Positions 41,592-50,317 of a DNA stretch of 64,000 nucleotides are shown piece after piece. This DNA is from Clostridiales bacterium. Its GTDB lineage: Bacteria; Bacillota; Clostridia; Christensenellales; Aristaeellaceae. The stretch is taken from contig SVGS01000004.1 of assembly GCA_015056205.1 (NCBI GenBank), positions 1 through 64,000 on the forward strand. The letters are read 5' to 3'. Position numbers and translations under genes: made by a program. A model generated the notes under the pieces. That model saw only the letters and a list, made by a program, of their open reading frames with translations. It did not search any database and was not told the origin of the DNA. Numbering within the stretch: position 1 is the first letter of the stretch; each line of letters starts with the position of its first letter.

Positions 41592-41621
41592 ACAGATGTG
41601 TGGTTTTTAATACACATTTGT
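41592..41621. promoter_or_regulatory. Inverted repeat ACAGATGTGT-N10-ACACATTTGT
   Basis: The 10-base arms differ at one position and flank a 10-base AT-rich centre. They lie between the XRE gene and the exporter operon, 100 bases upstream of the latter's XRE start and 126 bases before the adaptor start. The geometry suits a dimeric HTH regulator. Assigned by position only. Confidence 0.45.
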
Positions 41622-41746
41622 CCTATTCCGGATGAGGACGCGGGGAGGATGACCGGAACGGCGCGGGAAAGTCGCCTTTGTACAGGGAAAAAGGCCGGCG
41701 GTATTCCGGAAAAGTTCAGGGATGCCGGCAGGGAAGAGGAATGGAA

Positions 41747-42169
41747 ATGGAACAGCGACAGGAAATCTACCGTAAATCGAGTCTGGAACGGATTCAGTCT
41801 CCGGATCAGCTGGATCAGTATCTGAAGGTGACGACGCCGATGGTGTGGGTGCTGCTGGCGGCGATCCTGGTGCTTCTGATTGCCGGTTTCTGGTGGGCTT
41901 CCCAGATGGAAATCACCAGTCGGATCGAAGCGACGGGGACGGTGGAGAACGGAACCATGACGATCGCCCTGCGGGATGAAACCGCCCGGAAAGTGGTCGC
42001 GACAGGGATGATGGTCCGGGTCGGTGACATTACGGGAACGATCAGTTCCATGACGACGGATGCGGACGGGCTGCAGAAAGCGGTGCTTCTGATGTCGCTG
42101 CCGGACGGGGCATATACTGTTCAGATCAGCTATAAAACTTCGCAGCTGCTGAGCCTTCTGTTTAACTGA
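41747..42169 (+). CDS. Short NHLP-type secretion (membrane-fusion-like) protein
   Basis: The 140-residue protein begins QEIYRKSSLERIQSPDQLDQ, the typical start of NHLM/NHLP bacteriocin secretion proteins (xxRKxALERLSSPEQLDQL...). One membrane span follows (VWVLLAAILVLLIAGFWWAS). The rest is a lipoyl/biotinyl-like beta segment (SRIEATGTVENGTMTIALRD). Normal NHLM secretion proteins run to ~250 residues or more, so the coiled-coil arm is absent. It could form a minimal adaptor across the single membrane. The choice of ATG 41747 over 41741 follows AAGAGGA spacing. It is the first gene of the export operon, 26 bases before the C39 exporter. Confidence 0.65.
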   Translation: MEQRQEIYRKSSLERIQSPDQLDQYLKVTTPMVWVLLAAILVLLIAGFWWASQMEITSRIEATGTVENGTMTIALRDETARKVVATGMMVRVGDITGTISSMTTDADGLQKAVLLMSLPDGAYTVQISYKTSQLLSLLFN

Positions 42170-42195
42170 GACGGCAGAGGGAGAGGGCTTGCGGC

Positions 42196-44376
42196 ATGAA
42201 GAAACAGTCAATCAAGACTCCGGTGCGGCAAAAGGTCGCCAGGGTGCCGGTGATTCTGCAGATGGAAGCGCTGGAATGCGGTGCGGCCTGTCTTGCAATG
42301 ATTCTGGCGTATTATGACAAATGGATTCCGCTGGAACAGGTGCGCTATGACTGCGGCGTTTCCCGGGACGGCAGCAATGCCAGAAACGTTCTGCTGACCG
42401 CCAGAAATTACGGCCTGTCCGCCAAGGGATACCGGTGCGAACCGGAGGCGCTTCGGGAAATGGGATCCTTTCCCTGCATTATTCACTGGAATTTCAATCA
42501 TTTTGTGGTGCTGGACGGATTCCAGGGCAAATACGCGGTTCTGAACGACCCGGCCCGGGGAAAAGTAAAGGTCAGCATGGACGAATTCGACCGGAGCTTT
42601 ACCGGCGTATGTATGATCTTTGAGCCGTCCGAGTCCTTTCAGCCGGGGGGCAAAAGAAGGAGCATTCTGTCTTTTATCCGCGCCAGGGCGAAGGGAACCC
42701 GGACCGCGGCGCTTTTCACGGTTGCCGTCACGCTGCTCGGATATCTGTTCGGCCTGATTCAGCCGGGAATGACACGGATTTTTATGGACCGCCTGCTGAC
42801 CGGGGAAAACCGGGAACTGCTGATGCCGTTTCTCCTGATCCTGGCGGGGATCGGCTTCCTGCAGATTCTGCTGGCCGGAATCCAGGAAATCTACAATCTG
42901 CGGCTGAGCGGAAAAATGGCGGCGATCGGAAACAGCACCTATATGTGGAAGGTGCTGAAGCTGCCGATCGTGTTTTTCTCCCAGCGGATGAGCGGAGACA
43001 TTCAGGGAAGGCAGGCCAGCAACGCCGCGATTGCCGAAACGCTGGTGAATACGCTGGCGCCCCTGGTGCTGAACGCGGTCATGATGATTTTCTACCTGGT
43101 GGTCATGATTCGCTACAGTCTGCTGCTGACCCTGGTCGGTCTGATCAGCATCATCCTGAACCTGGGGGTCAGTATGGTGATCAGCCGGAAACGGATGGAA
43201 GTGATGCGGGTCAAGCTGCGGGACAGCGGCAATCTGGCGGCGACCACGATGGCCGGCATCAGTCAGATTGAGACCCTGAAAGCCAGCGGCGCGGAAAACG
43301 GCTTTTTTCAGAAGTGGAGCGGATATCACGCCGCGGTCAACGCGCAGGAGGTCAGCTTTCAGAAAATAGAAACCTGGCTGAACACCATTCCTTCGCTGGT
43401 GTCCCTGATCGCCGATTCGGTGATTGTGGTTCTGGGCGTCTGGCTGGCAATGCACGGTAATTTTACGCTGGGTATGATTACCGCGTTTAAACAGTATATG
43501 GGCAGCTTTATCGCGCCGGCTACGGAAATGATTAACGCGGGCGCTTCCATTCAGGAAATGCGCGGAGAGATGGAACGTCTGGAAGACGTGATGAATTATC
43601 CGGATGACGACCGCTTCGCGCCGGATCCCGCGGAGGGAGAGAAGCTGGAAGGCAAGCTGAAGGGAGCGCTGGAACTGAAGGATATCACCTTCGGCTATTC
43701 AAGGCTTTCGCCTCCGCTGATCGAGCATTTTAACCTGTCCGTGAAGCCGGGACACAGCGTGGCCCTGGTCGGGATGAGCGGAAGCGGAAAGAGCACCATC
43801 AGCAAACTGATCAGCGGGCTTTATGCTCCCTGGAGCGGCGAGATCCTCTTTGACGGGCGCCCGATCCAGACCATTCCGAAGAGCGTGTTTACGGGATCCG
43901 TCGCCGTGGTGGATCAGGATATCATCCTTTTTGAGGATACCATTGCCAACAATATCCGGATGTGGGACCAGAGCATTCAGGATTTTGAAGTGATTCTGGC
44001 GGCGCGGGACGCGCAGCTGCACGAAGATATCCTGCAGCGGAACGGAGGCTATCAGGCCCGGCTGTCGGAAAACGGCAGGGATCTGTCCGGCGGACAGCGT
44101 CAGCGGATGGAGATTGCCCGGGTGCTGGCGCAGGATCCTTCCATTATTATTATGGACGAGGCAACCAGCGCGCTGGATGCCAGAACGGAATGCAATCTGG
44201 TTCAGGCGGTCCGGGAACGGGGCATCACTACCATCGTGGTGGCGCACCGGTTGAGCACTATCCGGGACTGCGATGAAATTATCGTGCTGGATCACGGCAA
44301 GGTTGTGGAACGGGGCACGCACGATGAACTTTATCGGAAGGGCGGGGTTTACACCCGGATGATTTCCAGTGATTAA
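42196..44376 (+). CDS. NHLP-family bacteriocin export ABC transporter with C39 peptidase
   Basis: The 726-residue protein is a PCAT-type exporter. Residues ~15-135 are the C39 double-glycine leader peptidase: catalytic Cys in ALECGAACLAMIL, His in HWNFNHFVVLDGF, and Asp in LNDPARG. The exporter membrane domain spans ~165-430. The ATPase has Walker A VGMSGSGKSTI, signature LSGGQRQRMEIARVL, Walker B IIIMDEATSALDA and His-switch VAHRLSTIRDCD. It should cleave a leader after Gly-Gly and export the core peptide. This is the first of two ABC proteins; the family is TIGR03796-like (NHLM_micro_ABC1). Confidence 0.93.
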   Translation: MKKQSIKTPVRQKVARVPVILQMEALECGAACLAMILAYYDKWIPLEQVRYDCGVSRDGSNARNVLLTARNYGLSAKGYRCEPEALREMGSFPCIIHWNFNHFVVLDGFQGKYAVLNDPARGKVKVSMDEFDRSFTGVCMIFEPSESFQPGGKRRSILSFIRARAKGTRTAALFTVAVTLLGYLFGLIQPGMTRIFMDRLLTGENRELLMPFLLILAGIGFLQILLAGIQEIYNLRLSGKMAAIGNSTYMWKVLKLPIVFFSQRMSGDIQGRQASNAAIAETLVNTLAPLVLNAVMMIFYLVVMIRYSLLLTLVGLISIILNLGVSMVISRKRMEVMRVKLRDSGNLAATTMAGISQIETLKASGAENGFFQKWSGYHAAVNAQEVSFQKIETWLNTIPSLVSLIADSVIVVLGVWLAMHGNFTLGMITAFKQYMGSFIAPATEMINAGASIQEMRGEMERLEDVMNYPDDDRFAPDPAEGEKLEGKLKGALELKDITFGYSRLSPPLIEHFNLSVKPGHSVALVGMSGSGKSTISKLISGLYAPWSGEILFDGRPIQTIPKSVFTGSVAVVDQDIILFEDTIANNIRMWDQSIQDFEVILAARDAQLHEDILQRNGGYQARLSENGRDLSGGQRQRMEIARVLAQDPSIIIMDEATSALDARTECNLVQAVRERGITTIVVAHRLSTIRDCDEIIVLDHGKVVERGTHDELYRKGGVYTRMISSD

Positions 44377-44432
44377 CATGCGCATCAGTCAAACAGGGCC
44401 GGACATGCCGGCGGCGGAAAGGAGGTGCGGAA

Positions 44433-46637
44433 ATGGGACTGTTCGGTGATCAGATTCAGGAAAGGAAAAGACAGGATCAGCAGGATTTTACGGAATCCAT
44501 GGAACGGATTGCTCAGGCGATTCTGGGAGATCAGGATACCGGGAGCCTGCTGAGCTCGGAAGGGCAGCCGAATGATCAGAAAGAGATCGATACGGTGCTG
44601 CGATACTTCAGACTGAAGCCCAGGACTGCACCGGATTCTGTGCGGAATTTCAACGAAAAGCTGGAATACTGCATGCGTCCCTACGGGATTATGTATCGTC
44701 CGGTGGCGCTGACGGAGGGATGGTATAAAGACTCGTACGGTCCCCTGATCGGGACGGTGAAGAAAACGGGAGAACTGGTGACGCTGCTGCCCTATGGGAT
44801 CGGCGGATATTACCGTGTGGATCCGGACACCGGAAACAGGATCCGGATTAACCGGAAGAACGCGCAGGAGCTGGAGCGGGACGCGGTCTGCTTTTACCGG
44901 CCTCTGCCCCAGAGAAAACTGAGTATCCGGGATCTGATGGTCTATATGATGAAGTCCATCAGCCTGTCGGATATCCTGATTCTGGTGGGGATCACGTTGA
45001 TGATTACCGCGGTCGGGCTGCTGACGCCCAGGGTTTATATGATGATGACCGGCCCCATCTATCAGAGCGGCCGGGATGATATGCTGCTCAGCACGGCTGT
45101 GTTTATTCTCTCCGCCATTATCACTTCGTCGCTGCTCGGTGTCTCCCGCACGCTGATGATGAACCGGCTGCAGATCAAAACGGACATATCCGTGCAGTCG
45201 GCGAATATGATGCGCGTGCTGAATCTGCCGGCGAACTTTTTCCGCCAGTTTTCCTCCGGTGAACTGAGCAGCCGGCTGGCCTCCGTCAACCAGCTGGGCA
45301 TGCTGATCGTGGGAAAAATCCTGTCGGTCGGTCTGACCAGCCTGACTTCCCTTCTGTATGTGGGCCAGATTTTTGTCATCGCTCCGGCGCTGGCGCTTCC
45401 GTCCCTCGGCATTCTGCTGGTTTCCACCCTGCTGACGGTGGTGACGACGCTGCGGCAGGTCAGCTACACCCGAAGGCTGATGCAGGAAAACGCGAAGCTG
45501 GATGGCATGACCTACGGAATGATCAACGGGGTGCAGAAGATCAAACTGGCCGGAGCCGAGAAACGGATGTTTTCCCGCTGGGCCAGAATGTATGCGACCA
45601 CGGCCAGAATTCAGTATAACCCGGCGATGCTGCTGAAGCTGAGCTCAGCCTTAAGCCTGGCGGTATCCCTGGCCGGCAATCTGGTTCTGTATTATCTGGC
45701 GGTCAGCTCCGGGGTGGCTCCCAGCGAGTATATCGGTTTTACCAGCGCCTTCGGCGCGGTCACCGCGGCTTTTCAGGCCCTGGCGGATATTGCTCTGACC
45801 GCTTCCACCATTAAGCCGACTCTGGAAATGGCGGAACCGATTCTGAAAGGGGAGCCGGAATCCTCGGAAGGCCGGGAAATTCTGACGGAGATCAAGGGAA
45901 ACATCGAACTGAACAACGTTTCCTTCCGCTATCAGCCTTCCATGCCCTATGTGCTGGACAACCTGAACCTGAAGATCCGGAGCGGCGAGTATATCGCTAT
46001 CGTGGGGCGGACGGGCTGCGGAAAGTCCACCCTGGTACGACTGCTGCTGGGCTTTGAAACCCCGGAGAGGGGCGCCGTTTACTATGACGGAAAAGATATC
46101 AACTCGCTGGATCTCCGGAGCCTGCGCCGGCACATCGGTTCCGTCACGCAGGACGGCGTGCTGATTCAGGGAGATATTTATCAGAACATTGTGATTTCCG
46201 CGCCGCAGCTGACCCTCGCGGACGCGTGGGAGGCGGCGGAAATATCCGGAATCGCGGAAGATATCCGGGCGATGCCCATGGGCATGAATACCGTGATCGC
46301 GGAAGGCCAGGGCGGCATCAGCGGCGGACAGAAGCAGCGGCTGATGATTGCCCGGGCGGTTGCGCCCAAACCCAAGGTCTTGATTTTTGACGAGGCAACC
46401 AGCGCCCTCGATAACCTGACGCAGCAGAAGGTCAGTGATGCGCTGGATCATCTGAACTGCACCCGGATCGTGATTGCCCACCGGCTGAGCACTATCCGGC
46501 ACTGCGACCGGATTCTGCTGATGGAGAATGGAAACATTGCCGAGAGCGGAACCTATGAGGAGCTGATCGCCCGGGGCGGCAAATTTGCCGAACTGGTGGA
46601 ACGACAGCGGCTGGATACGGAAGCAAAACCCACCTGA
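44433..46637 (+). CDS. NHLP-family export ABC transporter permease/ATPase, second subunit
   Basis: The 734-residue protein has an N-terminal ~160 residues without the C39 active site; this region reads DKKEIDTVLRYFRLKPR-like (actual QKEIDTVLRYFRLKPR). Six membrane spans cover ~170-430. The ATPase carries VGRTGCGKSTLVRLLLGF, signature ISGGQKQRLMIARAV and Walker B VLIFDEATSALDN. It matches the NHLM_micro_ABC2 group, which pairs with the C39-bearing subunit. Both are needed for peptide export in known NHLP loci. It starts with a GGAGGTG site, 57 bases after the first subunit. Confidence 0.9.
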   Translation: MGLFGDQIQERKRQDQQDFTESMERIAQAILGDQDTGSLLSSEGQPNDQKEIDTVLRYFRLKPRTAPDSVRNFNEKLEYCMRPYGIMYRPVALTEGWYKDSYGPLIGTVKKTGELVTLLPYGIGGYYRVDPDTGNRIRINRKNAQELERDAVCFYRPLPQRKLSIRDLMVYMMKSISLSDILILVGITLMITAVGLLTPRVYMMMTGPIYQSGRDDMLLSTAVFILSAIITSSLLGVSRTLMMNRLQIKTDISVQSANMMRVLNLPANFFRQFSSGELSSRLASVNQLGMLIVGKILSVGLTSLTSLLYVGQIFVIAPALALPSLGILLVSTLLTVVTTLRQVSYTRRLMQENAKLDGMTYGMINGVQKIKLAGAEKRMFSRWARMYATTARIQYNPAMLLKLSSALSLAVSLAGNLVLYYLAVSSGVAPSEYIGFTSAFGAVTAAFQALADIALTASTIKPTLEMAEPILKGEPESSEGREILTEIKGNIELNNVSFRYQPSMPYVLDNLNLKIRSGEYIAIVGRTGCGKSTLVRLLLGFETPERGAVYYDGKDINSLDLRSLRRHIGSVTQDGVLIQGDIYQNIVISAPQLTLADAWEAAEISGIAEDIRAMPMGMNTVIAEGQGGISGGQKQRLMIARAVAPKPKVLIFDEATSALDNLTQQKVSDALDHLNCTRIVIAHRLSTIRHCDRILLMENGNIAESGTYEELIARGGKFAELVERQRLDTEAKPT

Positions 46638-46682
46638 CGGTCGGAAAAATCTTTTTCCGGAAAAAGTGAGGGAGTCGCTGCC

Positions 46683-46739
46683 ATGCTTCCGAATCAGCCG
46701 TATCAACTGATGAATCACGAGGAGAAAGGAGGGGCTTGA
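46683..46739 (+). CDS. 18-codon ORF just before the precursor peptide
   Basis: MLPNQPYQLMNHEEKGGA stops one base before the precursor ATG, and its end contains the precursor's ribosome binding site. A GAGGGAG lies 10 bases before its own ATG. It may be a translation-coupling leader ORF. The Gly-Gly near its end is probably coincidental, since it derives from the AGGAGGGG site. Confidence 0.3.
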   Translation: MLPNQPYQLMNHEEKGGA

Positions 46740-46740
46740 G

Positions 46741-46935
46741 ATGGAAAGAACAATGATGAGGTTGTTCGATTTTCAGCGGTTCGAGAACAACAGCGCTCTG
46801 CAGGCGGTGATCGATGAGGTTCATGCCCGGTATACCATGCGCGAACTGGGTGATGAGGATCTGTTTATCGTGAACGCGGCGGGCGGTGTTGCGGCGAATC
46901 AGCAGGACAGTCGCTGCAAGCCCGGGAAGGCATGA
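46741..46935 (+). CDS. Putative double-glycine-leader precursor peptide (bacteriocin or signal)
   Basis: A 64-residue product begins MERTMMRLFDFQRFENNSAL and has an amphipathic leader. This ends in ELGDEDLFIVNAAGG, matching the ExLxDEDLxxVxxAGG form that C39 peptidases cut. The predicted core is VAANQQDSRCKPGKA: 15 residues, one Cys, net positive. It sits directly after the C39 exporter and second ABC gene and overlaps the sigma gene by 4 bases. AAAGGAGGGG precedes the ATG. No modification enzyme is near, so the core may be exported unmodified or as a disulfide dimer. Function (toxin, pheromone or other) is not established. Confidence 0.6.
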   Translation: MERTMMRLFDFQRFENNSALQAVIDEVHARYTMRELGDEDLFIVNAAGGVAANQQDSRCKPGKA

Positions 46936-47465
46936 TTCTCACCGAAGAGGATCGGGAGAAAATATACACCGCGTACAGCGGCAAGGTAATGGGATACATC
47001 ATGGCCCGGGTGCGGCGGCGGGCCGAAGCAGAGGATCTGACGGCGGACGTGTTTGAAAAGGTCTATCGGAAGATCGGGGATTACGATCGGACGAAGAGTT
47101 CTCTGAGTACCTGGATTTTTACGATTACCCGGAATACGCTGATTGACTCCTACCGCCGGAAGCGTCCGACGGAGGAACTCAGCGAAGAGATTCCGGATCT
47201 GGCAGAGCTGGACGAGAACCTGCTGCAGACGGAAACGCTGCAGGAACTCGCGCGGGCGCTGCGGGGTCTGGAGGAAGAACTGCGGGATATCGTCGTGCTC
47301 CGCTATTATGACGGGAAACCGCTGACGGAGATTGCGGATCTGATGGGTCTGAGCTACGGAGCCGTTAAAATCCGGCATCAGAAGGCGCTGAATGAAATCC
47401 GGCACGCCTTGAACGGGGATGAGGTCGGGCCGGTTCGCAAAGGTAAAATCATCCCGTTGAGATAA
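46932..47465 (+). CDS. ECF-type RNA polymerase sigma factor
   Basis: The 177-residue product contains sigma region 2 (VMGYIMARVRRRAEAEDLTA then DVFEKVYRKIGDYD, with TWIFTITRNTLIDSYRRKRP) and region 4 (LEEELRDIVVLRYYDGKPLT then EIADLMGLSYGAVKIRHQKA). The start ATG overlaps the precursor stop (ATGA), so the two are translationally coupled. No anti-sigma gene is seen nearby. It may drive the export operon or a regulon controlled by the peptide. The terminator at 47498 follows. Confidence 0.9.
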   Translation: MILTEEDREKIYTAYSGKVMGYIMARVRRRAEAEDLTADVFEKVYRKIGDYDRTKSSLSTWIFTITRNTLIDSYRRKRPTEELSEEIPDLAELDENLLQTETLQELARALRGLEEELRDIVVLRYYDGKPLTEIADLMGLSYGAVKIRHQKALNEIRHALNGDEVGPVRKGKIIPLR

Positions 47466-47497
47466 GAATCTGAATCAGAAATCCTGAAAACCGTAAA

Positions 47498-47531
47498 AAA
47501 AGGATCCGGCGGACGTCAGCCGGATCCTTTT
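47498..47531. terminator. Bidirectional terminator
   Basis: AAAAGGATCCGGC pairs with GCCGGATCCTTTT (13 bp). It serves both the sigma gene on plus and the oxidoreductase operon on minus. Confidence 0.85.
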
Positions 47532-47548
47532 CTGAGGGCTTCTGGGGC

Positions 47549-48091
47549 TTAATAAGCGGCGGCCGCCGCGGCGCCCCGTTCCATCGCCTGCCGGTTAATG
47601 GGCAGAAGATGTTCCTTCTTCGGGCCGAAGGTCGCCTTCAGCGCTTCCATGGCGGAATCGATGGAGACAACGCCGGTTTTCTGCAGAATGGCTCCGAGCA
47701 TCACCATGTTGGCGGTGCGGGAGTTCCCCAGCGCTTCGGCGATACCGTTGCAGTCCACGGGAATGGCGGTGATGTCATCCCGGTCCGGCGTAATATCGAT
47801 AAGGGAGGAGTTATACAGCATGATGCCGCCCTTTTCCATGGCGGGGGTAAACTTAATCATGCTGGGCTTGTTCATGATGACGGCGATGGGAATTTCGGTG
47901 ACCAGGGGAGAGCCGATGGGCTCATCGGAGATCACCACGGCGCAGTTGGCTTCGCCCCCGCGCATTTCCGGGCCGTAGGACGGCATCCAGGATACGTTCA
48001 TCCCTTCGTGCATGGCGGCTTTGGCCAGCAGCTGACCGATCAGCAGCACGCCCTGGCCGCCGAATCCGGCAATCAGAAATTGAGCTTCCAT
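47549..48091 (-). CDS. 2-oxoacid:ferredoxin oxidoreductase, gamma subunit
   Basis: The 180-residue protein has the gamma fold: FLIAGFGGQGVLLIGQLLAK, SYGPEMRGGEANCAVVISD, with a C-terminal helical region. The gamma, beta, alpha and delta genes are all present and in one minus-strand operon. The complex oxidises 2-oxo acids (pyruvate, 2-oxoglutarate or branched-chain forms) with CoA to acyl-CoA, reducing ferredoxin. Start at 48091 is chosen because an upstream TTG would touch the ribosome binding site. Confidence 0.92.
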   Translation of the reverse strand: MEAQFLIAGFGGQGVLLIGQLLAKAAMHEGMNVSWMPSYGPEMRGGEANCAVVISDEPIGSPLVTEIPIAVIMNKPSMIKFTPAMEKGGIMLYNSSLIDITPDRDDITAIPVDCNGIAEALGNSRTANMVMLGAILQKTGVVSIDSAMEALKATFGPKKEHLLPINRQAMERGAAAAAAY

Positions 48092-48095
48092 GGAT

Positions 48096-48833
48096 TTACT
48101 CAACCTCCTTTTTGATGCCCAGAGGATACTGGGGAATCATATTCTGTTCCAGCCATTTGAGCGCTTCCTGCGGTGTCATGCCCCAGTTGGTGGGGCAGGC
48201 GGAGAGAACCTCCACCAGGGAGAATCCTTTCCCGGCCAGCTGGGTCTCAAAGGCCTTCTTTATGGATTTCTTCGCGTCCAGAATGTGTTTGACGTCGTGG
48301 ACGGAAACCCGGGAAATAAAGGCGGGGCCGTCCAGCGTGGCCAGCATCTCGCTGATGCGGATGGGATATCCGCAGAGCTTCGGATCCCGGCCGTAGGGGG
48401 AGGTGGTGGTCACCTGGCCCGGCAGGGTGGTGGGAGCCATCTGGCCGCCGGTCATACCGTAAATCGCGTTGTTGACGAAGATCACGGTGATGTTCTCGCC
48501 GCGGGTGGCGGCATGGGTGATTTCCGCCGCGCCGATGGAGGCCAGATCCCCGTCTCCCTGATAGGTGAAGACGATGTTGCCGGGATTGACCCGCTTGCAG
48601 CCGGTGGCAACCGCGGGCGCCCGGCCGTGGGCGGCTTCCATCATGTCGCAGTTGAAGTAATCGTAGGCAAAGACCGCGCAGCCTACCGGCGCGATGCCGA
48701 TGGTCCGGTTCTGAATGCCCAGCTCGTCAATGGCCTCCGCAACCAGCCGGTGAATGATGCCGTGGGTACAGCCGGGGCAGTAATGCAGCGGCTTATCGGT
48801 CAGCAGTTTTGTCTTCTCATAAACAACAGCCAT
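48096..48833 (-). CDS. 2-oxoacid:ferredoxin oxidoreductase, beta (TPP-binding) subunit
   Basis: The 245-residue protein binds thiamine pyrophosphate: [40 protein letters not shown] and [17 protein letters not shown]. These match the KorB/VorA-type beta subunits, which end around [12 protein letters not shown]. The frame extends upstream beyond 48833 only by overlapping the alpha gene. AAGGAGG precedes the ATG. It is followed by gamma with a stop-start distance of 4 bases. Confidence 0.93.
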   Translation of the reverse strand: MAVVYEKTKLLTDKPLHYCPGCTHGIIHRLVAEAIDELGIQNRTIGIAPVGCAVFAYDYFNCDMMEAAHGRAPAVATGCKRVNPGNIVFTYQGDGDLASIGAAEITHAATRGENITVIFVNNAIYGMTGGQMAPTTLPGQVTTTSPYGRDPKLCGYPIRISEMLATLDGPAFISRVSVHDVKHILDAKKSIKKAFETQLAGKGFSLVEVLSACPTNWGMTPQEALKWLEQNMIPQYPLGIKKEVE

Positions 48834-48835
48834 GA

Positions 48836-49912
48836 TCAGTGACCTCCTTTCGCCAGGGTTTCCACCTGCGTGATGATTTCGCGCACGGTGGGCACGATTC
48901 CGCCGGTGCGGCCGAAGAAATGAACGGGAACCGCCCCTTCCACGGCCAGCCGGACATCCTCCACCATCTGGCCCATGCTCATTTCCACCGTCAGGATGGC
49001 TTTGGCATGCTTCGCGGCGGCGGCAATGGGCGCGGACGGGAAGGGCCACAGGGTAATGGGACGGATCAGCCCGGCCCGGATGCCCTCTTCCCGCAGCTTG
49101 CGCATGGCGCTGCGGGCGATCCGGGCGGTGGTGCCGTAGGCGACGATGACGTACTCCGCGTCCTCCGTCATTTCCTCCTGCCAGCGGCACTCATTGGCTT
49201 CCATGGCCGCGTATTTCTCATACAGGTGGTTGACATGCTTTTCCAGAACGGCGGGGTCGATATACAGGGAGTTGATAACGGCCCGGTCCCGCCCGCAGCC
49301 GGGTTCCCAGCCGGTGGCCGCCCAGGTTTTCTCCGGCAGATCCGTCCGGGGCTTCCGCTCGGGCATCTCCACAGGCTCCATCATCTGGCCGATCAGGCCG
49401 TCGCCCATGATCAGCACCGGATTCCGGTACAGATCCGCCAGATCAAAAGCCTCCTGGGTCAGCTCCACGGCTTCCTGGACGGAAGAGGGAGCCAGCACCA
49501 GCATGCGGTAATCCCCGTGGCCGCCGCCCCGGGTGGACTGAAAATAGTCGGACTGCGCCGGCTGGATGGAGCCGAGACCGGGGCCGCCGCGCACCATATT
49601 GACGATCACGCAGGGCAGCTCCGCTCCGACGATATAGGAAATACCTTCCTGCTTCAGGGAAATTCCCGGGCTGGAAGAGGAGGTCATCACCCGCGCGCCG
49701 GCGCCGGCCGCTCCGTAGACCATGTTAATGGCGGCAACTTCGCTTTCCGCCTGCAGGAAACAGCCGCCCTCGATTTTCGGGAGCCGTTTGGACATGTACT
49801 CGGGAATCTGGTTCTGAGGGGTAATGGGATAGCCGAAGAAGAAGCGGCAACCGGCCTGGATAGCGGCTTCAGCGATGGCTTCATTACCCTTCATGAGCAT
49901 TTTCTGACCCAT
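48836..49912 (-). CDS. vorB: 2-oxoacid:ferredoxin oxidoreductase, alpha subunit (VorB-like)
   Basis: The 358-residue alpha subunit contains the pyrimidine-binding motif [34 protein letters not shown] and [20 protein letters not shown]. It closely matches 3-methyl-2-oxobutanoate dehydrogenase subunit VorB, and so points to branched-chain 2-oxo acids; KorA-type 2-oxoglutarate use remains possible. It lies between delta and beta in the operon. GGAGGAAGC is upstream. Confidence 0.9.
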   Translation of the reverse strand: MGQKMLMKGNEAIAEAAIQAGCRFFFGYPITPQNQIPEYMSKRLPKIEGGCFLQAESEVAAINMVYGAAGAGARVMTSSSSPGISLKQEGISYIVGAELPCVIVNMVRGGPGLGSIQPAQSDYFQSTRGGGHGDYRMLVLAPSSVQEAVELTQEAFDLADLYRNPVLIMGDGLIGQMMEPVEMPERKPRTDLPEKTWAATGWEPGCGRDRAVINSLYIDPAVLEKHVNHLYEKYAAMEANECRWQEEMTEDAEYVIVAYGTTARIARSAMRKLREEGIRAGLIRPITLWPFPSAPIAAAAKHAKAILTVEMSMGQMVEDVRLAVEGAVPVHFFGRTGGIVPTVREIITQVETLAKGGH

Positions 49913-49929
49913 GGATACGCTTCCTCCTT

Positions 49930-50133
49930 TTATTTTTCCACTTTAATGACCGCGTCCGGACACATCCGGGCGCAGAAAGCACAGCCGATGCACTGAGCCT
50001 GATCAGTGATGGCGATCGGATGATACCCTTTGGAATTGATCTCCCTGCTGAGCGCCAGAAGATGACGGGGACAAACATCCGCGCACAGGCCGCAGCCTTT
50101 GCAGGTTTCGCTGGCGATCGTCAGCTTGGCCAT
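49930..50133 (-). CDS. 2-oxoacid:ferredoxin oxidoreductase, delta (ferredoxin) subunit
   Basis: The 67-residue protein is a two-cluster ferredoxin with CKGCGLCADVCPRHLL and CIGCAFCARMCPDAVI; each C-x2-C-x2-C-x3-CP group holds a [4Fe-4S]. It moves electrons from the TPP subunit to external ferredoxin. It is the first gene of the operon, with a TAAGGAGGCGG site and a clear promoter at 50167-50195. Confidence 0.93.
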   Translation of the reverse strand: MAKLTIASETCKGCGLCADVCPRHLLALSREINSKGYHPIAITDQAQCIGCAFCARMCPDAVIKVEK

Positions 50134-50166
50134 AAGGTTCCGCCTCCTTAGAATGAGATTTCAATC

Positions 50167-50195
50167 ATTATAGATTCAGTTTTTTTCCCCGTCAA
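50167..50195 (-). promoter_or_regulatory. Sigma-A promoter of the 2-oxoacid oxidoreductase operon
   Basis: On the minus strand, TTGACG (50195-50190), a 17-base spacer and a perfect TATAAT (50172-50167) lie 34 bases before the delta start. Confidence 0.85.
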
Positions 50196-50223
50196 TGAGG
50201 AAACAGCAAAAAACCAGTGTACA

Positions 50224-50252
50224 TTGACTTTTGCGGGGGTTTGCGCTATCCT
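50224..50252 (+). promoter_or_regulatory. Sigma-A promoter of gpmI
   Basis: TTGACT (50224-50229), 17 bases and TATCCT (50247-50252) lie 66 bases before the gpmI start. Confidence 0.6.
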
Positions 50253-50317
50253 TTTTCCGGTGAAACGGCGGATTTGCCGGGTTTGTCAATGTATGGATGA
50301 GGAGGAAGCGCAGTTAT

